Below, piece by piece: positions 46,574 through 55,022 of a stretch of DNA of 64,000 nt (position 1 is the stretch's first letter; every line of letters begins with the position of its first letter). The DNA lies in contig NZ_CP088953.1 of the NCBI RefSeq assembly GCF_021165935.1, positions 2,217,501 to 2,281,500 of the forward strand, in the 5' to 3' direction. Below the pieces are notes generated by a model. That model worked only from the letters and a program-made list of their open reading frames with translations, was not told the DNA's origin and did no database searches. Source of the DNA: Microbulbifer elongatus. Lineage in GTDB: Bacteria; Pseudomonadota; Gammaproteobacteria; Pseudomonadales; Cellvibrionaceae. A program made the position numbers and the translations under genes.

Positions 46574-48160
46574 ATGAATAAAAATAGTGCCGCCAGTAAT
46601 GTCACCAAATATGCACTGATTGCCGCCTTTGGCGGCTTTGTGTTTGGTCTGGATGCTGCGAATATTTCCGGGGCCGTACGCTATGTCAGCTCCCAGTTTG
46701 AGTTGAGCAGTATGCAGGTGGGCACCCTGGTGGGGTGCGCCATTGTTGGTGTGATTATTGCGCTGTTTTTCACCGGTACCTTGTGTGAGCGTTTTGGCCG
46801 CAAGAAGGTTCTGCTTGCCATTGCAGGAACCTACTCTCTCTCGACTCTCGTTTCGGCCTTCGCCGTGGACTACAACATGTTGGTCCTCGGCCGTTTTATT
46901 GGTGGTGTCGCCTTCGCCTCGATCACGGTTTCGGCCATGTATATCGGCGAAGTCGCACCGGCGGACAAGCGCGGCAAGTTCGTCTCGGTCAATCAGTTAC
47001 TGATTACCCTGGGCAGCCTGCTGGCGTTTATCGTCAACTATTTCCTGGTCAAATCCATGGCGGACATCAGCTGGATCCACAATGAAAATGTGTGGCGGCT
47101 GATGTTGGGCTTTGAACTGATCCCCAATGTCATCTGGATTTCCTTGCTGCTGACGATTCCCGAATCGCCGCGCTGGCTGGTGACCCAGGGGCGCGAGCAG
47201 GAAGCGCGCGAAGTCTTTGCGAATGTTGTGCCGCAGTCCCAGGTGGAAGCCCTGGTGAGTGAAGTGCGCGGCAGTATCGATGAAGAACGTAAAAACAGTA
47301 CCCTCGACCAGCTCAAAACCCTGTTTAGAAAACCTATGCGTTTGGTAGTGCTGATTGCGGTTTGCTACGCAGTGGTGCAGGGTGCGACCGGAATGAATGC
47401 GGTGCTGTTCTATGCGCCGACCGTGTTCGAGCAGGTGGGCATGAGCGTGGAAGACAGCTTTATGCAGACCATCGTGCTGGGTTTGGTTGCCGTTGTATTC
47501 ACGTTGGTGGCCATCACCACCGTGGAGAAGCTTGGCCGCCGCGTGCTGACCCTTGCCGGGCTCGCATTGATCGTGGTTGCCCACGCTTCCACCTGGTACG
47601 GATTTGAATCCGCCCGCTATACCCTGGATGACAATGCAATTGTGGCCCTGGAAGCGCAGCAGATCGACGCAGCGCCGCTGGCTCCCTATATCGGCAAGAC
47701 CTACGAGAATGATGTTGCACTGAAAAACGACATCGCCGCAGTCTATTCGAAAAAGGATGTGCCGCTGGTGAGTGGCCCGATCATCAACTCGACGATTGAA
47801 ATCAGTGCGGGCTTTGTTCTGTTCGGTATCTTCGCTTTCCTGGCTGCGTTCAATATGTCCATCGGTCCGGTGATGTGGGTGATTTTCTCGGAAGTCTTCT
47901 CCAATCGGGTACGCAGTGTGGCCCTGCCGTTCGCGGCACTGGTGCAGAGTATTTCCAGCTACCTGATTCAGCAGTTCTTCCCCTGGCAGCTGGAGCACCT
48001 GGGTGCAGCGAATACCTTCCTGAATTACGGAGTGATCGCCTTCGTGGGCATGCTGGTCATGCTGATGATCCTGCCGGAGACCAAAAACAAGTCCATCGAG
48101 CAGATTGAAAAAGATCTGGTGCGTCCGGACCCGGCCGGCAAAGCGGAGCTGGCGACCTGA
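46574..48160 (+). CDS. MFS sugar:proton symporter (sugar porter family)
   Basis: A 528-residue inner-membrane carrier of the sugar porter family with about 12 hydrophobic segments. Signatures include ERFGRKKVLL after TM2, PESPRWL after TM6, EKLGRR in the second half and PETKNKSIEQIE after TM12. It resembles galactose/xylose/arabinose symporters, so galactose or anhydrogalactose is the likely cargo (inference). A roughly 60-residue insertion with acidic and polar residues lies between two late membrane segments (about 360-420), which is unusual. ATG at 46574 is preferred over GTG 46532 because AAGG precedes it. The SDR gene follows 30 bp later. Confidence 0.88.
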   Translation: MNKNSAASNVTKYALIAAFGGFVFGLDAANISGAVRYVSSQFELSSMQVGTLVGCAIVGVIIALFFTGTLCERFGRKKVLLAIAGTYSLSTLVSAFAVDYNMLVLGRFIGGVAFASITVSAMYIGEVAPADKRGKFVSVNQLLITLGSLLAFIVNYFLVKSMADISWIHNENVWRLMLGFELIPNVIWISLLLTIPESPRWLVTQGREQEAREVFANVVPQSQVEALVSEVRGSIDEERKNSTLDQLKTLFRKPMRLVVLIAVCYAVVQGATGMNAVLFYAPTVFEQVGMSVEDSFMQTIVLGLVAVVFTLVAITTVEKLGRRVLTLAGLALIVVAHASTWYGFESARYTLDDNAIVALEAQQIDAAPLAPYIGKTYENDVALKNDIAAVYSKKDVPLVSGPIINSTIEISAGFVLFGIFAFLAAFNMSIGPVMWVIFSEVFSNRVRSVALPFAALVQSISSYLIQQFFPWQLEHLGAANTFLNYGVIAFVGMLVMLMILPETKNKSIEQIEKDLVRPDPAGKAELAT

Positions 48161-48190
48161 TTCCCACGGGAGTCGGTTGGGAGAAGTATC

Positions 48191-48970
48191 ATGACGAATC
48201 GTTTGCAGAATCAGGTCGCTATCGTCACCGGTGCCGCGGATGGCATCGGCAGTGCAATCGCCCGGTTGTTTGCCAGTGAGGGTGCCAAAGTCTGTGTGGC
48301 GGATGTGGATGTCGAGCGCGGCCTGGCGCTGGTAGAAGAATTGAAAGCGGCAGGACAGCAAGCCATTTTCACCGAGACCGATATCGCCGATGAAGATTCG
48401 GTAAATGCCATGGTGCAGGCTACCTGCGAGCAGCTCGGCGCGCCGAATATTCTGGTCAATAACGCCGCCCTCACTCCCATGGGGAAGAGCGTGCTGGATG
48501 TTTCTCGCGAGCAGTGGCAACGCAATTTTGCCGTCAACGTGGACGGCATGTGGCACTGCTGCCGTGCGGTACTACCGATGATGAAAGCCGCCGGTGGTGG
48601 CAGCATCATTAATGTCGGCTCCGTGCACTCCTTTAAAATCGTGCCGGACAGTTTTCCCTATGCGGTTACCAAGCACGCGGTGATCGGGCTTACCCGCAAT
48701 CTGGCGGTGGAGTTCGGGCCGGACAATGTGCGCGTCAATGCGTTGTGCCCTGGCATGGTGGAAACCCCCAACGCGTTCAAGGCCTGGGAGCAGACCGAAG
48801 ACCCAGCCGCGGCGCGCAAGGCCATTGGCGATGTACACCCACTGCGCCGCAATGCCAGTGTCCAGGAAATCGCACGTCCCGCGTTGTTCCTGGCCAGCAG
48901 CGATTCAAGTTTCATGACTGGGCACAGTCTTGTTGTCGACGGTGGGCGCTCGGTGCTTTACCACGACTAG
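48191..48970 (+). CDS. Short-chain dehydrogenase, candidate D-galactose 1-dehydrogenase
   Basis: A 259-residue classical SDR. Seen are the cofactor motif TGAADGIG, VNNAALT, the catalytic Ser in INVGSVHS, Tyr157 and Lys161 in PYAVTKHAV, and a C-terminal DGGRSVLYHD. An Asp at the end of the second strand (CVADVDVERG) suggests NAD preference. Because the window contains lactonase and galactonate dehydratase genes but no other obvious sugar dehydrogenase in the cytoplasm, oxidation of D-galactose to its lactone is the leading guess; other polyol or keto-acid substrates are possible. It is co-transcribed with the sugar transporter and followed by a strong terminator. Confidence 0.75.
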   Translation: MTNRLQNQVAIVTGAADGIGSAIARLFASEGAKVCVADVDVERGLALVEELKAAGQQAIFTETDIADEDSVNAMVQATCEQLGAPNILVNNAALTPMGKSVLDVSREQWQRNFAVNVDGMWHCCRAVLPMMKAAGGGSIINVGSVHSFKIVPDSFPYAVTKHAVIGLTRNLAVEFGPDNVRVNALCPGMVETPNAFKAWEQTEDPAAARKAIGDVHPLRRNASVQEIARPALFLASSDSSFMTGHSLVVDGGRSVLYHD

Positions 48971-49043
48971 GGTGAATGTGGTTTTCATCTCACCACGTTC
49001 TCCCTCACTTTGATGATGCGAGTTGCGTTCAAAGTGTTGTCTT

Positions 49044-49075
49044 GCCGGCACCTTCACGGGTGCCGGCTTTTTTTT
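49044..49075 (+). terminator. Strong terminator after the SDR gene
   Basis: GCCGGCACC (49044-49052) and GGTGCCGGC (49059-49067) form a stem with a short loop, followed by eight T. Confidence 0.92.
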
Positions 49076-49182
49076 GGCCGGCTCCTTCAGTGATTTCCGC
49101 TCCCCATTACCTCACCGCTTATCCCTGTCGCCGACCTGTCTGACCAATCTCGCATAGTTGGCCGATAAAAGTCATAAGCGTA

Positions 49183-49211
49183 TTGTTAGTGTAAACATCA
49201 TGTGTTTAAAT
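49183..49211 (+). promoter_or_regulatory. Composite promoter-operator for the anhydrogalactose catabolic operon
   Basis: TTGTTA (49183-49188), 17-bp spacer, TTAAAT (49206-49211). The repeat AAACAT-CAT-GTGTTT (49193-49207) has one mismatch. Confidence 0.7.
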
Positions 49212-49305
49212 TGTTTGCAACTGGAATGAATCAATAAGCTTAAGGTGGGTGGTTGCTGGCGTCTTATGCTTGGCCACCCGCAAGGCAGGCAACAGGGGAC
49301 TGAAT

Positions 49306-50748
49306 ATGGCACTGGCCAAACGTATGTACATCGGGGGCGAGCTGTGTGGTGACGGCTACCTGGACGTGGTCAATCCGGCAACCAATGAAGTGGTTGGCAC
49401 GTTTGCCGAGGCGACCGTAGCCGATGCCCACAAGGCGCTGGAAGCCGCTCAGGCCGCTTTCCCCGGCTGGTCGACCACCAGCGTCGCCGAGCGCGTCAGC
49501 TGGATGCACAAGCTGCGCGATGCCGTGCTGGCCAATGAAACCCACCTGCGCGAGTGTATTCACCTGGAAATGGCCAAGCCCTGGGCGGCCACCAAAGACG
49601 ACTACCAAATGCTGGTACACAGCCTGGAGTTTTACGCGGAAGAAATTACCCGCATGCATGCCGAGTCCCTGGTGGACCGCGAAGGCACCCACGTGCACAC
49701 CCTGTCCCGTCAGCCCGTTGGCGTGGCGGCGGCCTTCCTGGCCTGGAACTTCCCGCTGCTGAACCTGGCCTACAAGCTCGGCCCGGCCCTGGCTGCCGGC
49801 TGCCCGATTGTGATCAAGCCGTCTTCCAAAACCCCGCTTTCCGCCTATGCGGTGGGCGAGCTCTGCGCCGAGATCGGCCTGCCGGCCGGTGTGGTCAATA
49901 TTATTTCTGGTACGGACCACGAGATTGGCGATGCCATTTCTGCTTCTACGATTCCTGCGCTGCTGACTCTGATCGGATCCACTCAGACCGGGCTGCACGT
50001 CATGCGCACCGGTGCCACCTCTATTAAGCGCTATTCCATGGAGCTTGGTGGCAATGCGCCGGCACTGGTATTTGCCGATGCGGATCTGGATCTCGCCGCC
50101 GATGTGATCTGCGGTGTGAAGTACGCCAACTCCGGGCAGATCTGTGTAACGCCTAACCGGGTGTTCGTGGAAGCCGGTGTGGCGGACGCATTCCGTGAAA
50201 AAGTGCTGGCTCGTGCCGCAGCAGTAAAGGTGGGTTACGACCGCGACGGCGATATTGATATGGGTCCGGTGATCGATCAGCGTTCCGTACAGCGCATTGA
50301 TGCGCTGGTTCAGGACGCAGTAGGGAAGGGCGCGACCCTGGTGCACGGTGGCAAGAAGCCGGAAGGGCTGGATGATAGCCTGGAGAAGGGTGCCTTCTAC
50401 GCGCCGACGGTACTGGACGGCGTCAATAACAGCATGCGCCTGTACAGCGAAGAAGTATTTGGCCCGGTGATCAGCCTGCTCACTTTTACCGATGAAGATG
50501 AAGTGATGGTGCAGGCCAATGACACCGACGCCGGTCTGTCATCCTATATTTTCACCGCCGATATCGAAAAAGCAGAGCGCTGCGCGGCGCAGCTGCAATT
50601 TGGCGAGGTACAGATTAACGGCATCAAATATGCCATCGACCTGCCGCATTGTGGAGTCAAGCAATCAGGTATTGGTGTGGACTGCTCACACCTGGCACTG
50701 GACGACTACCTGGCACCGAAACGGGTGTCGCGCGCCATTAAAAAATAA
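49306..50748 (+). CDS. Probable 3,6-anhydrogalactose dehydrogenase (aldehyde dehydrogenase family)
   Basis: A 480-residue NAD(P)-dependent aldehyde dehydrogenase of the AldA-like group. It has LAWNFPLLN, KPSSKTPLS, LIGSTQTG, the general-base Glu in SMELGGN and catalytic Cys280 in SGQICVT. It is the first gene of a run with a cycloisomerase, KDGal kinase and KDPGal aldolase, the arrangement known for 3,6-anhydro-L-galactose catabolism in agarolytic bacteria. It would oxidise anhydrogalactose to anhydrogalactonate in the cytoplasm. Start at 49306 follows AGGGG; the ORF extends upstream to 49249 without support. Whether the substrate is the L form (agar) or D form (carrageenan) cannot be told from sequence. 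Confidence 0.82.
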   Translation: MALAKRMYIGGELCGDGYLDVVNPATNEVVGTFAEATVADAHKALEAAQAAFPGWSTTSVAERVSWMHKLRDAVLANETHLRECIHLEMAKPWAATKDDYQMLVHSLEFYAEEITRMHAESLVDREGTHVHTLSRQPVGVAAAFLAWNFPLLNLAYKLGPALAAGCPIVIKPSSKTPLSAYAVGELCAEIGLPAGVVNIISGTDHEIGDAISASTIPALLTLIGSTQTGLHVMRTGATSIKRYSMELGGNAPALVFADADLDLAADVICGVKYANSGQICVTPNRVFVEAGVADAFREKVLARAAAVKVGYDRDGDIDMGPVIDQRSVQRIDALVQDAVGKGATLVHGGKKPEGLDDSLEKGAFYAPTVLDGVNNSMRLYSEEVFGPVISLLTFTDEDEVMVQANDTDAGLSSYIFTADIEKAERCAAQLQFGEVQINGIKYAIDLPHCGVKQSGIGVDCSHLALDDYLAPKRVSRAIKK

Positions 50749-50756
50749 AACTGAGA

Positions 50757-50891
50757 AACCTCTGAATAATTACTGCGCGAGCGCCTGGCGGCGCCCGGCT
50801 GTGCTCGGATGCTCACGTACTCAAGTACGCTCCGCGTCCTGTGCGCAGGCGGTCACCACCATCCACTCGCTCGCTACATTATTCAGAGGTT
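50757..50891. repeat. 135-bp element with 14-bp terminal inverted repeats (MITE-like)
   Basis: AACCTCTGAATAAT at 50757-50770 is matched exactly by its reverse complement at 50878-50891. The interior includes GC-rich self-complementary pieces such as GTACTCAAGTAC with flanking GCTC/GCTCC. There is no ORF. It fills most of the gap between the dehydrogenase and cycloisomerase genes and, when transcribed, would fold into a long hairpin. It may be a mobile palindromic repeat. Partial identity (AACCTCTGAAT) is also seen at 43539-43549. Confidence 0.65.
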
Positions 50892-50941
50892 CTCTGAACT
50901 AATTTCCGAAATACTTCGGGATTGAGTTAGGGGTTAACTCC

Positions 50942-52105
50942 ATGAAAATAACAAAAATCATCAGTCATGTACTGCAGTACGATCTCGAGGAGGAGCTCGG
51001 CTATTCACAGCAGTACTACTTGAAGCGCACCACCCATCTGGTGGAAGTGCAGACCGATGTGGGCATTACCGGTTGGGGTGAATGCTTCGGTGGCGGTAAC
51101 GTGGCTTTTGCCAATAAAGCTATCGTGGAAAAAGTCATCCAGCCGATGATTCTGGGGATGAACCCTCTCAATCGGGAAGTGATCTGGCACACCGTCTACA
51201 ACCTATTGCGGGATCACGGCCAGGAGGGTATGCCCATTCAGTCCCTGTCCGGTGTGGACATTGCCCTGTGGGATATCGCGGGTAAAGCCCTGAACCAGCC
51301 GGTTTACCAACTGCTGGGCGGTGCGTTCCGCGAACGTATTCCCGCGTACGGTTACGGCATGATGCTGCAGCGGGTGCCGGACCTGAAAGAACGCTTTGCC
51401 GAGGAAGCCGTCGCCATCCGCGAGAAGGGCTTCCGCGCAATGAAAATGAAAACCGGCCTCGGACACAAAAAAGATGTCGAGTTGGTGGAAGCTGTGCGCA
51501 ACGCCATCGGTGACGAAGTGGGCCTGATGGTAGACGCCAACCATGCTTACACCACCCGCGAAGCCATCCCCATGGGGCGCGAGTTTGAAAAACTGGGCGT
51601 CGACTGGTTTGAAGAACCGGTAGCACCGGAAGACTACCGCGGCTATCGGGATCTGTGCGAAGCCCTGGATCTGAATATTTCTGGTGGTGAGTGTGAGTTT
51701 ACCCGCTGGGGCCACCGCGAACTGATTCAGAATCGCTGCGTGGATATTCTGCAGCCGGAAGTCTGTGCTCTGGGCGGCATTACCGAGTACCAGAAAGTCC
51801 TGGCACTGGCCACGGCGAACTTTATTCCGGTGATCAACCATGTGTGGGGCTCGGCGGTGGCCGTGGGCACCAACCTGCACCTGCTGGCCGCACTGCCGGA
51901 TCTGCCCGGTGCGGCGCATCCGGTACAGCCGATGCTGGAGTACGACACGACCCCAAACCGCTTTCGCGAAGAACTGCTCACCGAACCGCTGCGGATTCAG
52001 GAGCAGGTCGCAGAGAGCGGCGGTACGGTTGCGCTGCCAAAAGGCCCGGGTCTTGGTATCGAGCCAGACCGCGACTTTATCAAGCACTTTGAAGTCGACG
52101 CCTGA
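50942..52105 (+). CDS. Probable 3,6-anhydrogalactonate cycloisomerase (enolase superfamily)
   Basis: A 387-residue mandelate-racemase-type enzyme. MKMKTG supplies the Lys of the KxK motif; metal ligands are in LMVDANHAY (Asp), WFEEPV (Glu) and SGGECEF (Glu); a His is in VINHVWGS. By family and operon position it matches the cycloisomerase that turns 3,6-anhydrogalactonate into 2-keto-3-deoxygalactonate in the agar pathway. It is the second gene after the anhydrogalactose dehydrogenase, separated by a MITE-like repeat. A terminator follows at 52163, yet the kinase and aldolase genes continue on the same strand, so partial read-through is likely. Confidence 0.85.
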   Translation: MKITKIISHVLQYDLEEELGYSQQYYLKRTTHLVEVQTDVGITGWGECFGGGNVAFANKAIVEKVIQPMILGMNPLNREVIWHTVYNLLRDHGQEGMPIQSLSGVDIALWDIAGKALNQPVYQLLGGAFRERIPAYGYGMMLQRVPDLKERFAEEAVAIREKGFRAMKMKTGLGHKKDVELVEAVRNAIGDEVGLMVDANHAYTTREAIPMGREFEKLGVDWFEEPVAPEDYRGYRDLCEALDLNISGGECEFTRWGHRELIQNRCVDILQPEVCALGGITEYQKVLALATANFIPVINHVWGSAVAVGTNLHLLAALPDLPGAAHPVQPMLEYDTTPNRFREELLTEPLRIQEQVAESGGTVALPKGPGLGIEPDRDFIKHFEVDA

Positions 52106-52162
52106 TAGTTTGTCTTGATTGCGCTCAATTATTCGTAATTGTTGCAATGCTTTCGTTATTTG

Positions 52163-52211
52163 CCCCGGCGGTCTATCTGGCATCTTTCCAGTAGTCGACC
52201 GGGGTTTTTTT
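52163..52211 (+). terminator. Terminator after the cycloisomerase gene
   Basis: CCCCGG at 52163-52168 pairs with CCGGGG at 52199-52204, with GTC/GAC continuing inside after a bulge. Seven T follow. It probably attenuates rather than separates the operon. Confidence 0.7.
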
Positions 52212-52230
52212 CTATCTGATGGATTAATCC

Positions 52231-53250
52231 ATGCCTGAACACGTAAACACCTCGCCCGCATTGATCGGCGTCGACTGGGGCAGTTCCAACTTTCGTGCAT
52301 TTCTGATGGATCGCAGTGGCGCCTTGTTGCAGGAAACCACCAGCCCGAAGGGTATGTTGACGCTCAGCCAGGAGGAGTTTGAGTCTTTTCTATTGGAACA
52401 AATTACCCCCTGGCTGGAAGGCGGCAAGCTGCCGGTACTGATGACCGGCATGGTCGGCAGTGCCCAGGGCTGGATAGATGCCGGTTACGTGGACTGCCCG
52501 CTGCTACTGTCGGCAATGGGTAAGACGCTGTGCCCGGTGGCAAACGGCCAGGGGCTTTCCATGGGCATTGTGCCCGGCGTGCGCGGCCGTTCCTTCAGTG
52601 GCTTTGCCGATGTAATGCGCGGCGAAGAGGTGCAGATTCTCGGTGCTGAATTACTGCAGGGCAGTGAAGTAGGGGACGGTGAAGCCATTGAAGGTGTACG
52701 CCTGTTGTGCCTGCCGGGCACCCATGCCAAGTGGGCGAGGGTAGGCCTGTGTTCTGCTACAAGCGGTGAGGCTGAGCCGGCGATTATGGATTTCGCCACC
52801 TGCATGACGGGCGAACTGTTCAACGTGCTGTGCCAGCACAGCATCCTCGGCCGACTGATTCCTGTTGATGGTGCGGGCAAGGCCGCAAGCCCGTTCCACC
52901 CTGCCGCGTTTGATCGCGGTGTCGGTGTGGCCGCGGAGCATCCGAACCTGCTGCATACCCTGTTCAGTGCGCGCAGCGCGGTGGTTGCGGGTGTCGTTGC
53001 CGATACCTTCCAGCTGAGCGCGGACGAAGTGCACAGCTATCTTTCTGGCCTGTTAATCGGTGCGGAAATGCACACGGTCACTGCAGAAATTGGCCGCCCA
53101 ACCCATGTGACTCTGGTGGGTGGTGGCAACCTCACCGCCCTGTACCAGCGCGCACTCGAACTGCGCGATATTCCTTCTGCAAGCATCGACGGCAACAGCG
53201 CCGTGCGCCGCGGGCTGGTGGCCATTGCCAGCAATGCCGGCTGGTTATAA
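52231..53250 (+). CDS. dgoK: 2-dehydro-3-deoxygalactonokinase
   Basis: A 339-residue sugar-acid kinase of the DgoK family. The N-terminal phosphate motif IGVDWGSSNFRAFLMD and the block GMVGSAQGWIDAGYVDCP are typical, as are LCLPGTHAKWA and VTLVGGGNLTALYQRAL in the second lobe. It phosphorylates 2-keto-3-deoxygalactonate with ATP in the cytoplasm. Both the galactonate branch (44376) and the anhydrogalactose branch (49306, 50942) give its substrate. The aldolase gene follows 25 bp later. Length is normal for the family. Confidence 0.92.
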   Translation: MPEHVNTSPALIGVDWGSSNFRAFLMDRSGALLQETTSPKGMLTLSQEEFESFLLEQITPWLEGGKLPVLMTGMVGSAQGWIDAGYVDCPLLLSAMGKTLCPVANGQGLSMGIVPGVRGRSFSGFADVMRGEEVQILGAELLQGSEVGDGEAIEGVRLLCLPGTHAKWARVGLCSATSGEAEPAIMDFATCMTGELFNVLCQHSILGRLIPVDGAGKAASPFHPAAFDRGVGVAAEHPNLLHTLFSARSAVVAGVVADTFQLSADEVHSYLSGLLIGAEMHTVTAEIGRPTHVTLVGGGNLTALYQRALELRDIPSASIDGNSAVRRGLVAIASNAGWL

Positions 53251-53275
53251 CACATCAGAATTTTTGGAGAAAAAC

Positions 53276-53908
53276 ATGACCACAAACATACTGAATCCTT
53301 ATCTTGAAGCACTGCCCCTGGTGGCCATTCTACGCGGTGTACAGCCCACCGAAGTAGTGGCAATTGCCGAGACCATCCGCGAAGCCGGATTTCGTATTAT
53401 CGAAGTCCCGCTGAATTCCCCAGAGCCCTGTGCCAGTATCCAGGCACTGGCGGAAGTGATGGGCGACGATGTACTGGTCGGCGCCGGTACCGTATTGACC
53501 GTAGAGCAGGTGCGAGCGGTAGCAGAAGCCGGCGGTAAGGTGATTATTTCCCCAAATACCGATGTGGACGTGATTCGCGAGACCAAGCGCCTGGGGCTGA
53601 TTTCCATGCCTGGTTTCTGTACGCCTACCGAAGCCCTGGCTGCTGCGGATGCGGGCGCCGACGCGCTCAAGCTATTCCCGGCAACCGCACTCGGCTCGCA
53701 AGGGTTCAAAGTGGCCTCGGCGGTATTCCCGGATCTACCGGTGCTAGCGGTGGGTGGCGTTTCACCGGAAAATATGCCGGAATATCTGGCCGCAGGGTTC
53801 TCCGGTTTTGGTCTGGGTTCCGGGCTGTATCGCGCGGGTATGACCGTGGCACAGGTGCGGGACAATGCCGTGGCCTATGCCTCTGGCTATCGCGCCCTGT
53901 CTGCCTGA
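53276..53908 (+). CDS. dgoA: 2-dehydro-3-deoxy-6-phosphogalactonate aldolase
   Basis: A 210-residue class I aldolase of the KDPG/KDPGal family. It has LVAILRGVQPTE, IIEVPLNSPEP (catalytic Glu region), LVGAGTVLT, and the Schiff-base Lys in ADALKLFPA; GGVSPEN and GFGLGSGLY close the barrel. It splits KDPGal into pyruvate and glyceraldehyde-3-phosphate, ending the pathway. LNSPEP and the galactonate-type neighbours favour KDPGal over KDPG. The start at 53276 has GGAG seven bases upstream; the ORF extends upstream into the kinase gene without support. Confidence 0.92.
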   Translation: MTTNILNPYLEALPLVAILRGVQPTEVVAIAETIREAGFRIIEVPLNSPEPCASIQALAEVMGDDVLVGAGTVLTVEQVRAVAEAGGKVIISPNTDVDVIRETKRLGLISMPGFCTPTEALAAADAGADALKLFPATALGSQGFKVASAVFPDLPVLAVGGVSPENMPEYLAAGFSGFGLGSGLYRAGMTVAQVRDNAVAYASGYRALSA

Positions 53909-53977
53909 GCGCAGGAAGGACAAGCGATGATGCCCGGTGTATCATTTTCCGCAAATTCTTCCAGGAGATTGATTCCC

Positions 53978-54940
53978 ATGAAAACCATTCTTGCCGCCTA
54001 CGCAACGGCACCGGTAACCGACGATTGGCAGCCAGAGGTGCAGACCCGGTACTTGGATGGCATCAAACAGCTGAGCAGTATCCGGGGTATTGAACACCCG
54101 TTTACCGGTCAGTTGCACCCGCACGATGATGACTGGTTTTTGCAGAACATCGACCCCACCTGGGATTTCGTGTTCACCGGTGTGCCGGGCATCATGGGCC
54201 GCCTGGGGAAAAACCCGCACTTTGGTATCGCTTCCGACAACCCGGACGGGCGTGCGGAAGGTATCGCCTTCTATCAGCAAATGCGTGCTGCGGTACATAA
54301 GCTGAATGCGCATCTCGGGCGCAAGGCGGTGGATTTTATTCAGTTGCATACCAGCCCAAACCGTACCGGAAGTGCATCTTCCGTGGCCTCGTTGGTCGAG
54401 TCGCTGAAAGAGATCCAGTCCTGGGACTGGGACGGAGCTGAGTTGGTGATCGAGCACTGCGACGCCTTTGTCGAGGGCGCACAACCGGAGAAAGGCTTCC
54501 TGACACTCGAGGAAGAAATTCAGGCGGTGTCAGAGGTCAACCGCGCTTGTGGTTGCGAAATCGGCCTGTCTGTCAACTGGGGACGCTCCGCGCTGGAAAC
54601 CCGCAGTGTACAGGGGCCTCTACAGCACCTGCAGGCGGCGCGCGAGGCCGGGCTATTGCGCGGCTTTATGTTCTCCGGTATTTCTGATCAGGACACCCCT
54701 TATGGTGTATGGCGAGATACCCATATGCCACCGGCAGAAATCTTCGAAGGCGGAAGTTTCGCGGAGGGGTCCCTGTTGACCGCTGAGCAGATGAAGGCAA
54801 GCCTTGAGGTGGCAGACTGGTCCAGTCTGGATTTTATGGGTATCAAGATTGGTGTGCGCCCTAAGGATTTGGGAGCCGATGCTCGAGTGGCCTATAACCG
54901 CGATGCATTGGCGGCGCTGGATTTACTGACGAAGGGTTGA
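53978..54940 (+). CDS. DUF4862-like TIM-barrel protein of unknown function
   Basis: A 320-residue cytoplasmic protein, most like the DUF4862 family. The layout suggests a xylose-isomerase-like TIM barrel: VDFIQLHTSP, LVIEHCDAFVEG with Glu and His as possible metal ligands, IGLSVNWGRSALE, FMFSGISDQDTPYGVWRDTHMP with Asp and His, and DFMGIKIGVRP. It is the last gene of the anhydrogalactose/KDGal operon, so a sugar or sugar-acid isomerase or epimerase role is plausible but untested. Start at 53978 follows AGGAG at a slightly long spacing; a longer start at 53927 is possible. Confidence 0.7.
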   Translation: MKTILAAYATAPVTDDWQPEVQTRYLDGIKQLSSIRGIEHPFTGQLHPHDDDWFLQNIDPTWDFVFTGVPGIMGRLGKNPHFGIASDNPDGRAEGIAFYQQMRAAVHKLNAHLGRKAVDFIQLHTSPNRTGSASSVASLVESLKEIQSWDWDGAELVIEHCDAFVEGAQPEKGFLTLEEEIQAVSEVNRACGCEIGLSVNWGRSALETRSVQGPLQHLQAAREAGLLRGFMFSGISDQDTPYGVWRDTHMPPAEIFEGGSFAEGSLLTAEQMKASLEVADWSSLDFMGIKIGVRPKDLGADARVAYNRDALAALDLLTKG

Positions 54941-54975
54941 TATCCCGCAGTATGTGTTTGGAAATCCAATAAAAA

Positions 54976-54997
54976 GGGGAGCAATTTGCTCCCCTTG
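54976..54997. terminator. Bidirectional terminator at the end of the catabolic operon
   Basis: GGGGAGCAA and TTGCTCCCC form a near-continuous stem between 54976 and 54994, with an A-run upstream and TTGTT downstream. It separates the convergent DUF4862 and GH16 genes. Confidence 0.8.
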
Positions 54998-55022
54998 TTC
55001 GTTGTTTGACTCAGAATTGCTC

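Noticed and set aside
46997..48556. 519-codon open frame on the minus strand opposite the sugar transporter and SDR genes
   Set aside because: It lies antisense to two clear genes, its translation is rich in His/Gln/Arg with no domain or leader, and no ribosome binding site is seen. It is a codon-bias shadow.
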